The notes beneath the pieces were generated by a model that saw only the letters and a list, made by a program, of their open reading frames with translations, was not told where the DNA came from and made no database searches. A DNA stretch of 64,000 bases, taken from NCBI RefSeq assembly GCF_004343075.1, contig NZ_SLXP01000001.1, forward strand, positions 364,474-428,473, given 5' to 3'. Shown here piece by piece: positions 1 through 9,184 of this stretch; within the stretch, counting starts at the first letter, position 1, and every line of letters begins with the position of its first letter. The position numbers and the translations under genes were made by a program. Origin of the DNA: Rhodovulum marinum (GTDB lineage Bacteria > Pseudomonadota > Alphaproteobacteria > Rhodobacterales > Rhodobacteraceae).

Positions 1-466
1 CGTTATAGGGGTGCACGAATTCCGCGCCGGTCGAGGCCTGCACCTCGGCGAAGACCGCCTCGCGGCTCGACGTGGACGGCTCGCACTCGGTGATGATCCC
101 GCCATAGCCGCGCACGGCGTCCTTCTTGGCCTGCGGCGCGGTGCGCGGCATCACCACGTGGCAGGGGATGCCCCGCCGCCCGGCGGCATAGGACAGCGAC
201 AGCGCGTGGTTGCCCGACGAATGCGTCGCCACGCCCTTTTTCGCGGTCTCGTCGTCCAGGCCGAACACCGCGTTGCACGCGCCCCGCACCTTGAACGCGC
301 CCGCCTTCTGGAAGTTCTCGCACTTGAAGTACAGCTCCGCCCCGGTCAGCTCGTTGAAATAGCTCGAGGTCAGCACCGGCGTGCGGTGGATATGGGGGGC
401 GATGCGTTCATGCGCCGCCACCACGTCGTCATAGGTCGGGATATACATCTGCTTGTCGTCTTTCAT
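1..466 (-). CDS. bhcB: beta-hydroxyaspartate dehydratase BhcB, 3' end off window
   Basis: Fold-type II PLP enzyme of the threonine dehydratase/serine racemase family. In the beta-hydroxyaspartate cycle it dehydrates (2R,3S)-beta-hydroxyaspartate to iminosuccinate in the cytoplasm. The visible N-terminal 155 residues start MKDDKQMYIPTYDDVV and contain the PLP-lysine segment NFQKAGAFKVRGA (about residues 51-63) and the phosphate-loop-side motif SSGNHALSLSYA (about 83-94), both typical of the family. The ATG at 466-464 lies 7 bases after the bhcA stop, so the two genes are co-transcribed. The name rests on context: bhcA immediately upstream and an IclR regulator divergent from it, as in Paracoccus denitrificans bhcRABCD. 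On sequence alone it could be a threonine dehydratase or serine racemase. bhcC and bhcD would be expected beyond base 1. Confidence 0.88.
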   Translation of the reverse strand, partial: MKDDKQMYIPTYDDVVAAHERIAPHIHRTPVLTSSYFNELTGAELYFKCENFQKAGAFKVRGACNAVFGLDDETAKKGVATHSSGNHALSLSYAAGRRGIPCHVVMPRTAPQAKKDAVRGYGGIITECEPSTSSREAVFAEVQASTGAEFVHPYN

Positions 467-473
467 CGCACCC

Positions 474-1652
474 TCACGCCGCCGCCTGCACCGGGGCGGC
501 CTTGTTCGTCCGGTAATAGTCCTGTGCCGCGGCGACCCCGCTGCCCAGCGTGACCGGCACGCCCATGTCGGCCATCGCCATTTCCGCCGTCGCGATCCCC
601 GACAGCGCCATCACGTCGGTCAACATGCCCAGGTGACCGATGCGGAACACCTTGCCCGCGACCTCGCCCAGCCCGGCGCCGAAGGCGACGTGATAGGCAT
701 CGGCGGCGTGACGGACCAGGGCGTTGCCATCCACCCCCTCGGGCAGAACGATCGCCGTCACCGTATCAGAGTAGAGCGCGGGCGAGACCGCGCAAGGCCG
801 CAGCCCCCAGGCGGCCACGGCGGCGCGCACGCCCTCGGCGATCCGGTGGTGGCGGGCGAACACGTTGTCCAGCCCCTCGGCCAGCAGCATGTCGCAGGAC
901 GCGCCCAGCCCGTTGATCAGGCCGACCGCGGGGGTATAGGGCGTGCCCAGCTTCAGCATGTCGCGGAAATCGAAGAAACAGCGCGACAGTTTCGCGGTTT
1001 CCATCGCGGCCAGCGCCTTGGGGCTGACCCCAACGATGGCAAGGCCCACCGGCAGCATGAACCCCTTCTGCGAACCGGTCACCGCCAGGTCGACGCCCCA
1101 TTCCGTCATGCGGAAGTCCATCGAGGCGATGGAACTGACGCCGTCGACCATCAACAGCGCCGGGTGGCCCGCGGCGTCCAGCGCCGCGCGCACCGCCGCC
1201 ACGTCCGAAACGACACCCGTCGCGGTCTCGTTATGGGTGACCAGCACCGCCTTGATCTGGTGGCCCGTATCGGCGGCCAGGATCTCGGCAAAGCGGTCCA
1301 CCGGGGCGCCTTCGCCCCAGGGGCATTCGACGACCTCGACATCCAGCCCGTGGCGCTGGCACAGGTCGATCCATTTCAGCGAGAACATGCCGTGGCGCGC
1401 GGCCAGCACCTTGTCGCCGGGGCTCAGCGTGTTGGTGACCGCGGCCTCCCAGCCGCCCGTGCCCGAGGCCGGGAACAGGATCACCTCGCCCGCGTCCATC
1501 TTCAGCACCTCGGCCACGCCGGTCTTGGCGCGCTCGAACAGCGGCGGGAACGCGGCCGAGCGGTGGTCCATCGTGGGGATGTCGCAGGCCCGGCGGATCG
1601 ATTCCGGGATATTGGTCGGGCCGGGAATGAAGACGGGGTTCTGGCTGGACAT
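474..1652 (-). CDS. bhcA: L-aspartate:glyoxylate aminotransferase BhcA
   Basis: Class V (fold-type I) PLP aminotransferase of 392 residues. In the beta-hydroxyaspartate cycle it transfers the amino group of aspartate to glyoxylate, giving glycine and oxaloacetate. Visible hallmarks are FIPGPTNIPESIRRA at the N-terminus, the segment LMVDGVSSIASMDFRM, and VTGSQKGFMLP with the PLP lysine. It resembles serine-glyoxylate aminotransferases, so SgaA-like activity is the alternative. The reading frame is open up to 1751, but the ATG at 1652 is preferred: AAGGATGA lies about 8 bases upstream and the protein then begins MSSQNPVFIPGPTN as in homologues. It is first in the bhc operon and divergent from bhcR, and control by BhcR is inferred from that arrangement. 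Confidence 0.92.
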   Translation of the reverse strand: MSSQNPVFIPGPTNIPESIRRACDIPTMDHRSAAFPPLFERAKTGVAEVLKMDAGEVILFPASGTGGWEAAVTNTLSPGDKVLAARHGMFSLKWIDLCQRHGLDVEVVECPWGEGAPVDRFAEILAADTGHQIKAVLVTHNETATGVVSDVAAVRAALDAAGHPALLMVDGVSSIASMDFRMTEWGVDLAVTGSQKGFMLPVGLAIVGVSPKALAAMETAKLSRCFFDFRDMLKLGTPYTPAVGLINGLGASCDMLLAEGLDNVFARHHRIAEGVRAAVAAWGLRPCAVSPALYSDTVTAIVLPEGVDGNALVRHAADAYHVAFGAGLGEVAGKVFRIGHLGMLTDVMALSGIATAEMAMADMGVPVTLGSGVAAAQDYYRTNKAAPVQAAA

Positions 1653-1735
1653 GGGTTCATCCTTTTCGTGTCGCGCCACGGGGATACCGCGGCGGCAGGG
1701 TGCGGCGCAATTTTTTTGAAAAAATCCTGCGCTGG

Positions 1736-1805
1736 ATGAAAAAACATGCAACCACCCTGAAATCGCGCCGTTTTTCGGCTTTCATTAAATGAAAAAACAT
1801 TTCAT
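1736..1805. promoter_or_regulatory. candidate BhcR operator cluster in bhcA-bhcR intergenic
   Basis: The 186-base divergent region is the only AT-rich stretch nearby and holds repeated half-sites. TTTCAT (1780-1785) and ATGAAA (1789-1794) form an inverted repeat with a 3-base spacer. A further TTTCAT (1800-1805) pairs with the same ATGAAA. The 12-mer ATGAAAAAACAT occurs exactly twice, at 1736-1747 and 1789-1800. IclR-family regulators bind short inverted repeats in such divergent promoters, so these are the likely BhcR sites; binding itself is inferred. Confidence 0.5.
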
Positions 1806-1838
1806 TTTCCCGGAAATACCCTGCCGGAGCCGACTCGC

Positions 1839-2654
1839 ATGACCCAGCCCCGCCCCCGTGGCCGCCCCCGCGCCTTTCACGACAAGACCGAACAGAACAC
1901 GATACAGTCGCTCGACCGGGCGATGGCGCTGCTCAGGGCGCTGGCCAAGACCAACGGGCTGACGCTGACCGAACTGGCCGACCGGTCGGGGCAAAGTGCG
2001 GCCACCGTCTACCGCGTGCTGGTCACGCTGCAGGGCCACGAGATCGTCGAATTCGAAGAGGGCGCCCAGCGCTGGCACGTCGGCGCGGGGGCGTTCCGCA
2101 TCGGCTCGGGGTTCCTGCGCCGCGCGAATGTCGCCGAACGCTCGCGCGGCGCGATGCAGGCGCTGATGCGCGCCACCGGCGAGACCGCCAACCTGGGCAT
2201 CGAGAACCGCGACGAGGTGCTGTTCCTGACCCAGGTCGAAACACACGAGGCGATCCGCGCCTTCTTTCCCCCCGGCACCCGCAGCCCGATGCATGTCTCG
2301 GGCATCGGCAAGGCGCTGCTGGCCTATTACCCCGAGGCGCGCGTGGCGCGGATCGTCGCGGAAAGGGGGCTGCCGGGCTTCACCTCGCTGTCGATCACGT
2401 CCGAGGCCAGCCTTGCCCGCGACCTGGCCCGCACCCGCGAACGCGGCTTCGCCATCGACGACCAGGAACGCGCCGAGGGCATGCGCTGTGTCGCCGCGCC
2501 GGTGTTCAACGCCCATGGCGAACCGGTCGCGGGGCTGTCGGTGTCGGGGCCGGCCTTCCGCATGACCCTGTCCGAGGCGACGCGCATGGGGCAAGAGGTG
2601 CGCCGCGCCGCCGACAGCGTGACCGCGGCCATCGGGGGCAGCACGCCGGGCTAG
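1839..2654 (+). CDS. bhcR: IclR-family regulator BhcR
   Basis: A 271-residue IclR-type transcription factor. The winged helix-turn-helix (about residues 26-80; [16 protein letters not shown], then [19 protein letters not shown]) is followed by the effector-binding domain (about 90-265; [18 protein letters not shown], then [18 protein letters not shown], both typical IclR motifs). In Paracoccus denitrificans BhcR controls bhcABCD and responds to glyoxylate. Its position here, divergent from bhcA, supports the same role. The start is the first ATG after the repeat-rich intergenic region. Its TAG stop (2652-2654) shares the palindrome CTAG with the TAG stop of the convergent hydantoinase gene. 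Confidence 0.88.
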   Translation: MTQPRPRGRPRAFHDKTEQNTIQSLDRAMALLRALAKTNGLTLTELADRSGQSAATVYRVLVTLQGHEIVEFEEGAQRWHVGAGAFRIGSGFLRRANVAERSRGAMQALMRATGETANLGIENRDEVLFLTQVETHEAIRAFFPPGTRSPMHVSGIGKALLAYYPEARVARIVAERGLPGFTSLSITSEASLARDLARTRERGFAIDDQERAEGMRCVAAPVFNAHGEPVAGLSVSGPAFRMTLSEATRMGQEVRRAADSVTAAIGGSTPG

Positions 2655-5600
2655 CGCGCGCCCCAGCCCCCGCCGCCCGGCGTGCGCAGCTCGAACAGCG
2701 CGCCCGCGGGCAGCGCGATCTCGTCATTGCCCTTCAGCCGTTGCCGGCGGCCGTCGGGCCATTCCGCCCAGTTCTCGCCCACCGCGCCCGGCGCCCCGCC
2801 ATCGACGCCGAAGGGCGGGATTTCCCGATGCGAACACAGCGTCGTCACCGTCACGTCGTCCAGGAACCGCAGCCGCCGGATCACCCCGTTGCCGCCATGC
2901 CAGCGCCCCGCGCCGCCGGACCCCGCCCGGATCGAGAATTCCTCCAGCCGCACGGGGAAGCGTTTTTCCAGCACTTCCGGGTCGGTCATCCGCGTATTGG
3001 TCATGTGGCTTTGCACCGCGTCGCAGCCGTGAAACCCCGGCCCCGCCCCGGTGCCGCCCGCGATCGTTTCATAGTTCTGGAAGCGGTCGTTGCCCCAGAC
3101 GAAATTGTTCATCGTCGCCTGGCTGCCCGCGATCACCCCCAGCGCGCCGTACAACGCGTTGCACGCCGCCTGGCTGACCTCGGTATTGCCCGCGATCACG
3201 GCCGCCGGGTAGGCCGGGTTCAGCATGCAGCCTTCGGGCGCGATGATCTTCAGGGGCTTCAGGCAGCCCTCGTTCAGCGGGATATCGGCGCCCACCATGG
3301 TGCGGAAGACATACAGCACCACCGCCCGGCACACCGCGAAGGGCGCGTTGTAATTGCCCGCATGCTGGGCGCTCGTGCCGGTGAAGTCGATCACCGCCTC
3401 GCGCGCGTCGCGGTCCACCCGCACCGCCACCTCGATGACCGCACCATGGTCCATCGGGTAGGTGAAGCGGCCATCGGACAGCCGCCCGATCACCCGGCGC
3501 ACGCTTTCCTCGGCGTTGTCCTGCACGTGGCCCGTATAGGCCACCACCACGTCGCGGCCGTATTGCTCGACCACCTTCAACAGCTCGCGCCGCCCGGTTT
3601 CGTTCGCGGCCACCTGTGCCTTGAGGTCGGCCATGTTGTGGGCGACGTTGCGGCAGGGATAGCGGCCCGAGCGCAGCACCGCCTCGGCCTCCTCCTCCAA
3701 AAGCCGCCCGCGGTCGACCAGGCGCACGTTGTCGATCAGCACGCCCTCTTCCTCGATATGGGTCGAGTCGGGCGGCGAAGACCCCGGCGTGCGCCCGCCG
3801 ATATCGGCATGGTGCCCGCGCGAGCCCAGCCAGAACAGGATATCGTCGCCCACGAAGACCGGCGTCACCACCGTCACGTCGGGCAGGTGCGTGCCGCCAT
3901 TGTAGGGCGAATTCAGCATGAACGCATCGCCCGGCCGGATCGCGCCCGCATTCTCGCGCATCACGGTCTTGATCGAGTCCGACATGGACCCGAGATGCAC
4001 CGGCACATGGGGCGCGTTGGCCACGAGATCCCCGTTGGCATCGAAGATCGCGCAGGAAAAATCCAGCCGTTCCTTGATGTTGACCGACCACGAGGTGTTG
4101 GCCAGCGTCGCGCCCATCTGGTCGGCCACCGACATGAACAGGTTCGACATGACTTCCAGCAGGACCGGGTCCGCCTCGGTACCCAGCGCGCGGGGCCGGG
4201 CCTTGGCGGCGATGCGGGTGAGGATCAGGTTCCCGCGCGCGTCGACCTCGGCCGCCCAGCCCGGTTCGACCATGTTGGTGCCCGTGGGTTCGGTGATGAT
4301 CGCGGGGCCGTCGATCCGCGCGCCCGCCCCCAAGGTCGCCCGGTCATACAGCGGCACCTCGACCGTTTCGCCCTCCAGGTAGACCGGCACGCGGGCCTTC
4401 ACCTGCGCGCGGGCCTCGGGCGCCATCGCGGCGGGCGCCTCGCCGGTCTCGCCGATCGCCTCGACATCCAGCATGTCGAAGAACAGCGCCCGTTCCGGCG
4501 AGGTGAAGCCGAACCGCGCAAGGTGCGTCTCCTCGAACGCCGCCTGCATCTGCTCGGGCGTGCCGAACGGCACCTCAAGCGTCTGGTGCGAGCCCTCATA
4601 ACGCAGATGCGCCCGCGCCACGCAGCGGATCGCCCCCGCGGGCACGCCCTGCCCCGCCACCTCGGCCACCGCCTTTTGGCGCAACCCGTCCAGCGCCGCC
4701 TCGGCCTGCGCGATATCTGCCAACGGCGCGTCCAGCTGGCATTCCTCCATCGCCCGGATCTCGGCCAGCCCCATGCCATAGGCCGACAACACGCCCGCGA
4801 ACGGGTGCAAGAACACCCGCGTCATCCCCAGCGCGTCCGCCACCAGGCAGGCATGCTGCCCGCCCGCGCCGCCGAAACACTGCAGGGTATAGCCGGTCAC
4901 GTCATGGCCCCGCTGCACGCTGATCTTCTTGATCGCGTTGGCCATGTTGTCGACGGCGATCTTGAGAAAGCCCTCGGCCACCTCTTCGGGGCTGCGCGGC
5001 GCCTCGCCGGTCTCGGCGGCGATCTCCGCGGCCAGCGCGGCGAACCCCGCGCGCACCGCTTCAACGTCCAGCGGCTGATCCCCGTTCGGCCCGAACACCG
5101 CCGGGAAATGGTCGGGGTTCAGCTTGCCCAGCATCACGTTGCAGTCCGTCACGGTCAGCGGCCCGCCGCGGCGATAGCACGCGGGCCCCGGATCGGCCCC
5201 CGCGCTTTCCGGCCCCACCTGGAACCGGCCCGACGCGAACTTGCAGATCGACCCGCCGCCCGCCGCCACCGTGTGGATATCCATCATCGGCGCGCGCATC
5301 CGCACGCCCGCCACCTCGGTCTCGAAGCTGCGCTCATAGGCGCCCGCGTAATGGCTGACATCGGTGGACGTGCCGCCCATGTCGAAGCCGATCAGCCGGT
5401 CGAACCCCGCCGCCTCGGCGGTCTTGACCATGCCAACGATGCCCCCCGCCGGCCCCGACAGGATCGCGTCCTTGCCCTGGAACAGGGCGGCATCGGTCAG
5501 CCCGCCATTCGACTGCATGAACAGCAACCGCTCGCAGCCCCCCGCGCCCACGTCCAGCGCGCCCGCAACCTGGTCGACATAGCGGCGCAGGATCGGCGAC

Positions 5601-6247
5601 AGATAGGCATCGACCACCGTGGTATCGCCCCGCCCCACCAGCTTGATCAGGCGCGAGGCGCGGTGACTGACCGACACCTGGGTAAACCCCACCTCCGCCG
5701 CGATCTCGGCCAGCCGCTCCTCGTGCGTGCCGTTCAGATAGGCATGCATCAGCGCGATGGCGACCGCGCGAAGCCCGCGGTCATACGCCGCCTGCAACGC
5801 CGCGCGCGCCGCCTCCTCGTCCAGCGGCACCAGCACGGCACCCTCGGCGTCCAGCCGCTCGGCCACCTCGGCCACGTCCTCGTACAGCAGTTCGGGCCGC
5901 TTGATTTCCAGGTCGAACAGCCGCGGCCGGGTCTGGTAGCCGATCCTGAGCAGATCCTTGAACCCTTGCGTGATCAGCAGCAGAACCCGCTCGCCCTTGC
6001 GCTCCAGCAGGGCGTTGGTGGCGACCGTGGTGCCCATCTTGACCGCCCGGATCGCACCCGCGGGCAGCGGATCGCCCGCGCCCAGCCCCAGCACCTCGCG
6101 GATGCCCTGCACGGCGGCGTCGCGATAACGTTCGGGGTTCTCAGACAAAAGCTTGTGGGTCGACAGCGTGCCGTCAGGCGCCCGCGCGACGATATCGGTA
6201 AAGGTGCCGCCGCGGTCGATCCAGAATTCCCAAGCCCCCTCGGCCAT
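2651..6247 (-). CDS. fused hydantoinase A/B (5-oxoprolinase family)
   Basis: A single 1198-residue chain joins the HyuA and HyuB halves of the ATP-dependent N-methylhydantoinase/5-oxoprolinase/acetone carboxylase superfamily. The N-terminal half has the actin-like nucleotide signature [36 protein letters not shown] and [13 protein letters not shown]. The C-terminal half starts near residue 690 ([18 protein letters not shown]) and has the HyuB motifs [16 protein letters not shown] and GGGGWG at the end. These enzymes open lactam or hydantoin rings at the cost of ATP. The substrate cannot be read from sequence; 5-oxoproline is the commonest for fused forms. The ATG at 6247 is chosen because GGAGG lies 8 bases upstream, although the frame is open 39 bases further. 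An Lrp regulator is divergent. Confidence 0.9.
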   Translation of the reverse strand: MAEGAWEFWIDRGGTFTDIVARAPDGTLSTHKLLSENPERYRDAAVQGIREVLGLGAGDPLPAGAIRAVKMGTTVATNALLERKGERVLLLITQGFKDLLRIGYQTRPRLFDLEIKRPELLYEDVAEVAERLDAEGAVLVPLDEEAARAALQAAYDRGLRAVAIALMHAYLNGTHEERLAEIAAEVGFTQVSVSHRASRLIKLVGRGDTTVVDAYLSPILRRYVDQVAGALDVGAGGCERLLFMQSNGGLTDAALFQGKDAILSGPAGGIVGMVKTAEAAGFDRLIGFDMGGTSTDVSHYAGAYERSFETEVAGVRMRAPMMDIHTVAAGGGSICKFASGRFQVGPESAGADPGPACYRRGGPLTVTDCNVMLGKLNPDHFPAVFGPNGDQPLDVEAVRAGFAALAAEIAAETGEAPRSPEEVAEGFLKIAVDNMANAIKKISVQRGHDVTGYTLQCFGGAGGQHACLVADALGMTRVFLHPFAGVLSAYGMGLAEIRAMEECQLDAPLADIAQAEAALDGLRQKAVAEVAGQGVPAGAIRCVARAHLRYEGSHQTLEVPFGTPEQMQAAFEETHLARFGFTSPERALFFDMLDVEAIGETGEAPAAMAPEARAQVKARVPVYLEGETVEVPLYDRATLGAGARIDGPAIITEPTGTNMVEPGWAAEVDARGNLILTRIAAKARPRALGTEADPVLLEVMSNLFMSVADQMGATLANTSWSVNIKERLDFSCAIFDANGDLVANAPHVPVHLGSMSDSIKTVMRENAGAIRPGDAFMLNSPYNGGTHLPDVTVVTPVFVGDDILFWLGSRGHHADIGGRTPGSSPPDSTHIEEEGVLIDNVRLVDRGRLLEEEAEAVLRSGRYPCRNVAHNMADLKAQVAANETGRRELLKVVEQYGRDVVVAYTGHVQDNAEESVRRVIGRLSDGRFTYPMDHGAVIEVAVRVDRDAREAVIDFTGTSAQHAGNYNAPFAVCRAVVLYVFRTMVGADIPLNEGCLKPLKIIAPEGCMLNPAYPAAVIAGNTEVSQAACNALYGALGVIAGSQATMNNFVWGNDRFQNYETIAGGTGAGPGFHGCDAVQSHMTNTRMTDPEVLEKRFPVRLEEFSIRAGSGGAGRWHGGNGVIRRLRFLDDVTVTTLCSHREIPPFGVDGGAPGAVGENWAEWPDGRRQRLKGNDEIALPAGALFELRTPGGGGWGAR

Positions 6248-6410
6248 CCGCCCCCTCCGTCTTGCAGGTCGGCGCACCATGTCCATTGCGCGCGGCCAAG
6301 GTCAAGACCGCGCCCCCATGGCTTGCGGACATTTTCCCGCGACCGCCACCCTTGAACCCAATCTTTCAGAACATTATTCCCATCACAGACCGAATGACAG
6401 GGAGCCAATC

Positions 6411-6890
6411 ATGGCACGCAGCGACGACAAACCGGCACTCGACGCGCTCGACCGGCGCATCCTGGGCGAATTGCAGGCCGATGCGGGCCAATCGCTGGAC
6501 GAGATCGCGAAAAAGGTCGGCTCGTCCAAGACACCCGTCTGGAACCGCATCCGCAAGATGCGCGAGGCGGGCGTGATCCGCCAGCAGACGGTGATCGTGG
6601 ACCCCGCCGCGCTGAACCGGGGGACGTGTTTCTTCGTGCTGATCCGCACGTCCGAGCACGAGGCCGAGTGGCAGCGCCGGTTCCTCGATGCGCTGCGCCG
6701 CCGCCCCGAAGTGCTGGAGGCGCACCGCCTCGCGGGCGAGATCGACTATATCCTCAAGGTCCGCGTGGCCGATGCCGCGGCCTATGACACGTTCTACCAG
6801 GCGCTGATTTCGGACGTGCGCATCTTCAACGTCACGGCCCTGTTGTCGATGGAGGAGATCAAGGCCACCACCGTCCTGCCCGTGGACTAG
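6411..6890 (+). CDS. Lrp/AsnC-family regulator
   Basis: A 159-residue Lrp/AsnC transcription factor. The N-terminal helix-turn-helix (ALDALDRRILGELQ, then LDEIAKKVGSSKTPVWNRIRKM, about residues 9-50) is followed by the RAM ligand-binding domain (about 70-155; VLEAHRLAGEIDYILKVRV). Such proteins sense amino acids and form octamers or higher assemblies. The ATG is preceded by AGGGAG about 6 bases upstream; the longer open frame upstream has no family similarity. Divergent placement next to the fused hydantoinase suggests that gene, whose products may be amino acids, is its target. This is inference from arrangement. Confidence 0.88.
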   Translation: MARSDDKPALDALDRRILGELQADAGQSLDEIAKKVGSSKTPVWNRIRKMREAGVIRQQTVIVDPAALNRGTCFFVLIRTSEHEAEWQRRFLDALRRRPEVLEAHRLAGEIDYILKVRVADAAAYDTFYQALISDVRIFNVTALLSMEEIKATTVLPVD

Positions 6891-6962
6891 GACAGCGGCA
6901 CCGGGAAATCGCCCGTCCCCGGCCCCGCGCGAAACCGCGCCCGGCCATGGACGCGGGTGCAA

Positions 6963-6990
6963 GCGCGGCGCCCCGGCGGGGGCGCCGCGC
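6963..6990. terminator. bidirectional hairpin between convergent genes
   Basis: Perfect 12-bp stem (GCGCGGCGCCCC with its complement at 6979-6990) and a GGCG loop, between the lrp stop at 6890 and the convergent GMC oxidoreductase stop at 7013. There is no T-run, which is common for terminator-like hairpins in GC-rich alphaproteobacteria. It could serve both strands. Confidence 0.55.
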
Positions 6991-7012
6991 CCGATCCCCT
7001 GCCGCCGGCGGC

Positions 7013-8584
7013 CTAGAGGTTCTGCGCCGACATCTCGCGCGCGATGTGATCGGCCTGCCGGATCGCCAGCGCCACGATGGTCAGCGTCGGGTTTTCCGCC
7101 GCTCCCGTGGTGAATTGCGACCCGTCCGAGACGAACAGGTTCGGCACGTCATGCGCCCGCCCCCACCGGTTCACCACCCCGTCGCGCGGGTTCTCGCTCA
7201 TCCGGTTGGTGCCCAGGTTATGCGTGCTGGGATAGGGCGGCGTCGGGAAGGTGCGGGTCGCGCCCACCGCCTCGTAGACCGCCGTGCCCTGTTTATAGGC
7301 GTGGTTGCGCATGGCGATGTCGTTGGGGTGGTCGCTGAAATGGACGTTTGCGACCGGCAGCCCGTGCTGGTCCTTGACGTCGTGGTTCAGCGTCACCCGG
7401 TTGGTTTCCTGCGGCATGTCCTCTCCGACGATCCACATGCCCGCCATGTTCTCATAGGCATCGAGCGCACTGGTGAACTCGCGCCCCCAGGCGCCCGGGT
7501 CGAGGAAGGCCGCCATGAACGGGATGCCGAGGGCCAGCGTCTCCAGCTCGTAACCGCCGACGAACCCGCGGCTTGGATCGTGCCGCGCCTCGTCGCTGAT
7601 GATCCCGGCCATGGTCGTGCCGCGCCACATCCTGACCGGTTTGTCGAAGGTGGCATAGACCGACCCCGTCATGTGCCGCATGTAGTTGCGCCCGACCTGC
7701 CCCGAGGAATTCGCCAGCCCGTCGGGGAACATCGCCGAGGCCGAGTTCAGAAGCAGACGCGGGCTTTCGAACGAGTTGCCCGCCACGCAGACCACCCGCG
7801 CCGCCTGCATCTGCAGGTTCCCGTCCGCGTCGAAATACTCGACGCCCGTCACCTTGCCGCTGTCGTCGTGCAGGATGCGCGCGGCATGACAGCGTTCGCG
7901 AACCTCCAGGTTCCCGGTCGCCTCGCCCCGCGGGATGTCGGTATAGGCCGAGGACCACTTCGCCCCCCATTTGCAGCCCTGGAAACAGAACCCCGTCTGG
8001 TGACAAAAGGTGCGCCCGTCATACTCGGCCGAGTTGATCGCCATCCGCCCGGTATGCACCTCGGTGTAGCCCAGCGCGCGGGCCCCGGCCTCGAACACCT
8101 TGTAATTGTTGTTGCCCGGCAGCCCCTCGCGCCCGCCGGTGCGGGTCACGCCCAGCTTGGCCTCGGCCTTCTCGTACCAGGGGTCCATCTCGGCGGCGTC
8201 GATCGGCCAGTCCAAGAGGTTCGCGCCCTGCACCGGGCCATAGGTCGTCGCGGCCTTCCATTCATGCTCCTGGAACCGCAGGGACGCGCCCGCCCAGTGC
8301 GTGGTGGTGCCCCCCACCGCCTTGACGATCCAGGCGGGCAGACCGGAAAAATCGCGGGCCACGCGCCAGTCGCCGCTGGTCGTGCGCGGGTCGGTCCAGG
8401 CCAGCTGGCCGAAGCTCTCCCACTCGTCGTTGACGTAATCCTCGGGCAGATACCGCCCGCCCGCCTCCAGGCTGACGACGCTCACGCCCTTTTGCGCCAG
8501 TTCGTTGGCCAGAACGCCCCCGCCCGCGCCGGTGCCGATGATGACGACCACGCTGTCGTCGGTCAGTTCAAATGGTGCAGCCAT
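7013..8584 (-). CDS. GMC-family FAD oxidoreductase (dehydrogenase large subunit)
   Basis: A 523-residue glucose-methanol-choline family flavoenzyme. The FAD dinucleotide motif is VVVIIGTGAGGGVLANELA (residues 12-30, GxGxGG). GGTTTHWAG follows near 91-99. The C-terminal GMC domain contains STHNLGTNRMSENP and ends with VSDGSQFTTGAAENPTLTIVALA. A cysteine cluster, Cys194-x5-Cys200-x3-Cys204, is visible. It pairs with the next gene upstream, a gluconate 2-dehydrogenase subunit-3-like protein, so it is probably a sugar-acid, polyol or alcohol dehydrogenase feeding the respiratory chain. It has no signal peptide of its own and may be exported with its Tat-bearing partner. GGAGGAGAGG precedes the ATG. 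No cytochrome subunit is adjacent. Confidence 0.9.
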   Translation of the reverse strand: MAAPFELTDDSVVVIIGTGAGGGVLANELAQKGVSVVSLEAGGRYLPEDYVNDEWESFGQLAWTDPRTTSGDWRVARDFSGLPAWIVKAVGGTTTHWAGASLRFQEHEWKAATTYGPVQGANLLDWPIDAAEMDPWYEKAEAKLGVTRTGGREGLPGNNNYKVFEAGARALGYTEVHTGRMAINSAEYDGRTFCHQTGFCFQGCKWGAKWSSAYTDIPRGEATGNLEVRERCHAARILHDDSGKVTGVEYFDADGNLQMQAARVVCVAGNSFESPRLLLNSASAMFPDGLANSSGQVGRNYMRHMTGSVYATFDKPVRMWRGTTMAGIISDEARHDPSRGFVGGYELETLALGIPFMAAFLDPGAWGREFTSALDAYENMAGMWIVGEDMPQETNRVTLNHDVKDQHGLPVANVHFSDHPNDIAMRNHAYKQGTAVYEAVGATRTFPTPPYPSTHNLGTNRMSENPRDGVVNRWGRAHDVPNLFVSDGSQFTTGAAENPTLTIVALAIRQADHIAREMSAQNL

Positions 8585-8606
8585 AGTTCCTCTCCTCCCT
8601 ATGGCC

Positions 8607-9131
8607 TTACAGCCAGCTGATATCGTCGAAGCCGCGTTCCAGATAGCCGCCCTGGCTATAGCTCTCGCCCTCGTAGCCGAAGATCGGCCAGACCGCTTTC
8701 TGGTTGTAAAGGCCGGTCACCAGCCCGCCGCGGATCATCTGGAAGAAACCGCTTTCCTCCATCCCGCGCAGAATATCCACGCGGTCCCGCTCCCACCCGG
8801 TGCCGAGGTAGCTGGCAAACCCCTTGCCCTGCGCCGCGGCGTCCAGCGCGGCGATGCCGGCCTCGATCGCGGGGGCCATCTCGGGCGTGTCATAGCCCTT
8901 GACCGCGATCACGTAATTCTCGTCCGGGATTCGGTCGTGCGGATAGATATCGCGCGCCATCTGCACCAGCGTGGCGAACGCCTCGGGCTTGATATGCGTG
9001 GTTTCATAGGCCCAGGCCGCGTCGGGCGCGGCGACAAAGCCCGCCCCCACGACAAAGGACGCCCCCGCCGCGGTGGCCCGCGACAAAAGCTGGCGCCGGG
9101 TCATCCCCCGGACGTCTGCGGTGGGTGTCAT
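8607..9131 (-). CDS. gluconate 2-dehydrogenase subunit 3-like, Tat signal
   Basis: A 174-residue small subunit of the gluconate 2-dehydrogenase subunit 3 family. The N-terminus carries a twin-arginine signal (MTRRQLLSRATAAGASFVVG, then a hydrophobic stretch and AWA as likely cleavage site near residue 41). The mature part has IYPHDRIPDENYVIAVKGYD and a C-terminal GYLERGFDDISWL typical of the family. It is 22 bases upstream of the GMC oxidoreductase and in the same operon. These small subunits accompany a GMC flavoprotein and guide it through Tat as a hitchhiker. The start is supported by GGGAGGAG about 8 bases upstream. Confidence 0.85.
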   Translation of the reverse strand: MTPTADVRGMTRRQLLSRATAAGASFVVGAGFVAAPDAAWAYETTHIKPEAFATLVQMARDIYPHDRIPDENYVIAVKGYDTPEMAPAIEAGIAALDAAAQGKGFASYLGTGWERDRVDILRGMEESGFFQMIRGGLVTGLYNQKAVWPIFGYEGESYSQGGYLERGFDDISWL

Positions 9132-9184
9132 TGATCTCTCCTCCCTTCAATGACGGGGCGGCCTCCCAACCGCCCGGAAATGCG

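Noticed and set aside
453-1739. Long plus-strand frame across bhcA
   Set aside because: It is antisense to a clear aminotransferase, rich in Arg/His/Gly as expected for a GC-rich shadow frame, and has no RBS or domain.
1653-1751. Upstream extension of bhcA to an ATG at 1751
   Set aside because: It would add a Ser/Phe/Ala-rich stretch that homologues lack and would run through the repeat-rich promoter; the ATG at 1652 has a good RBS.
2741-6355. 1204-residue plus-strand frame opposite the hydantoinase
   Set aside because: It is a shadow of the hydantoinase codon bias, dominated by His, Arg, Gly and Pro, without any motif.
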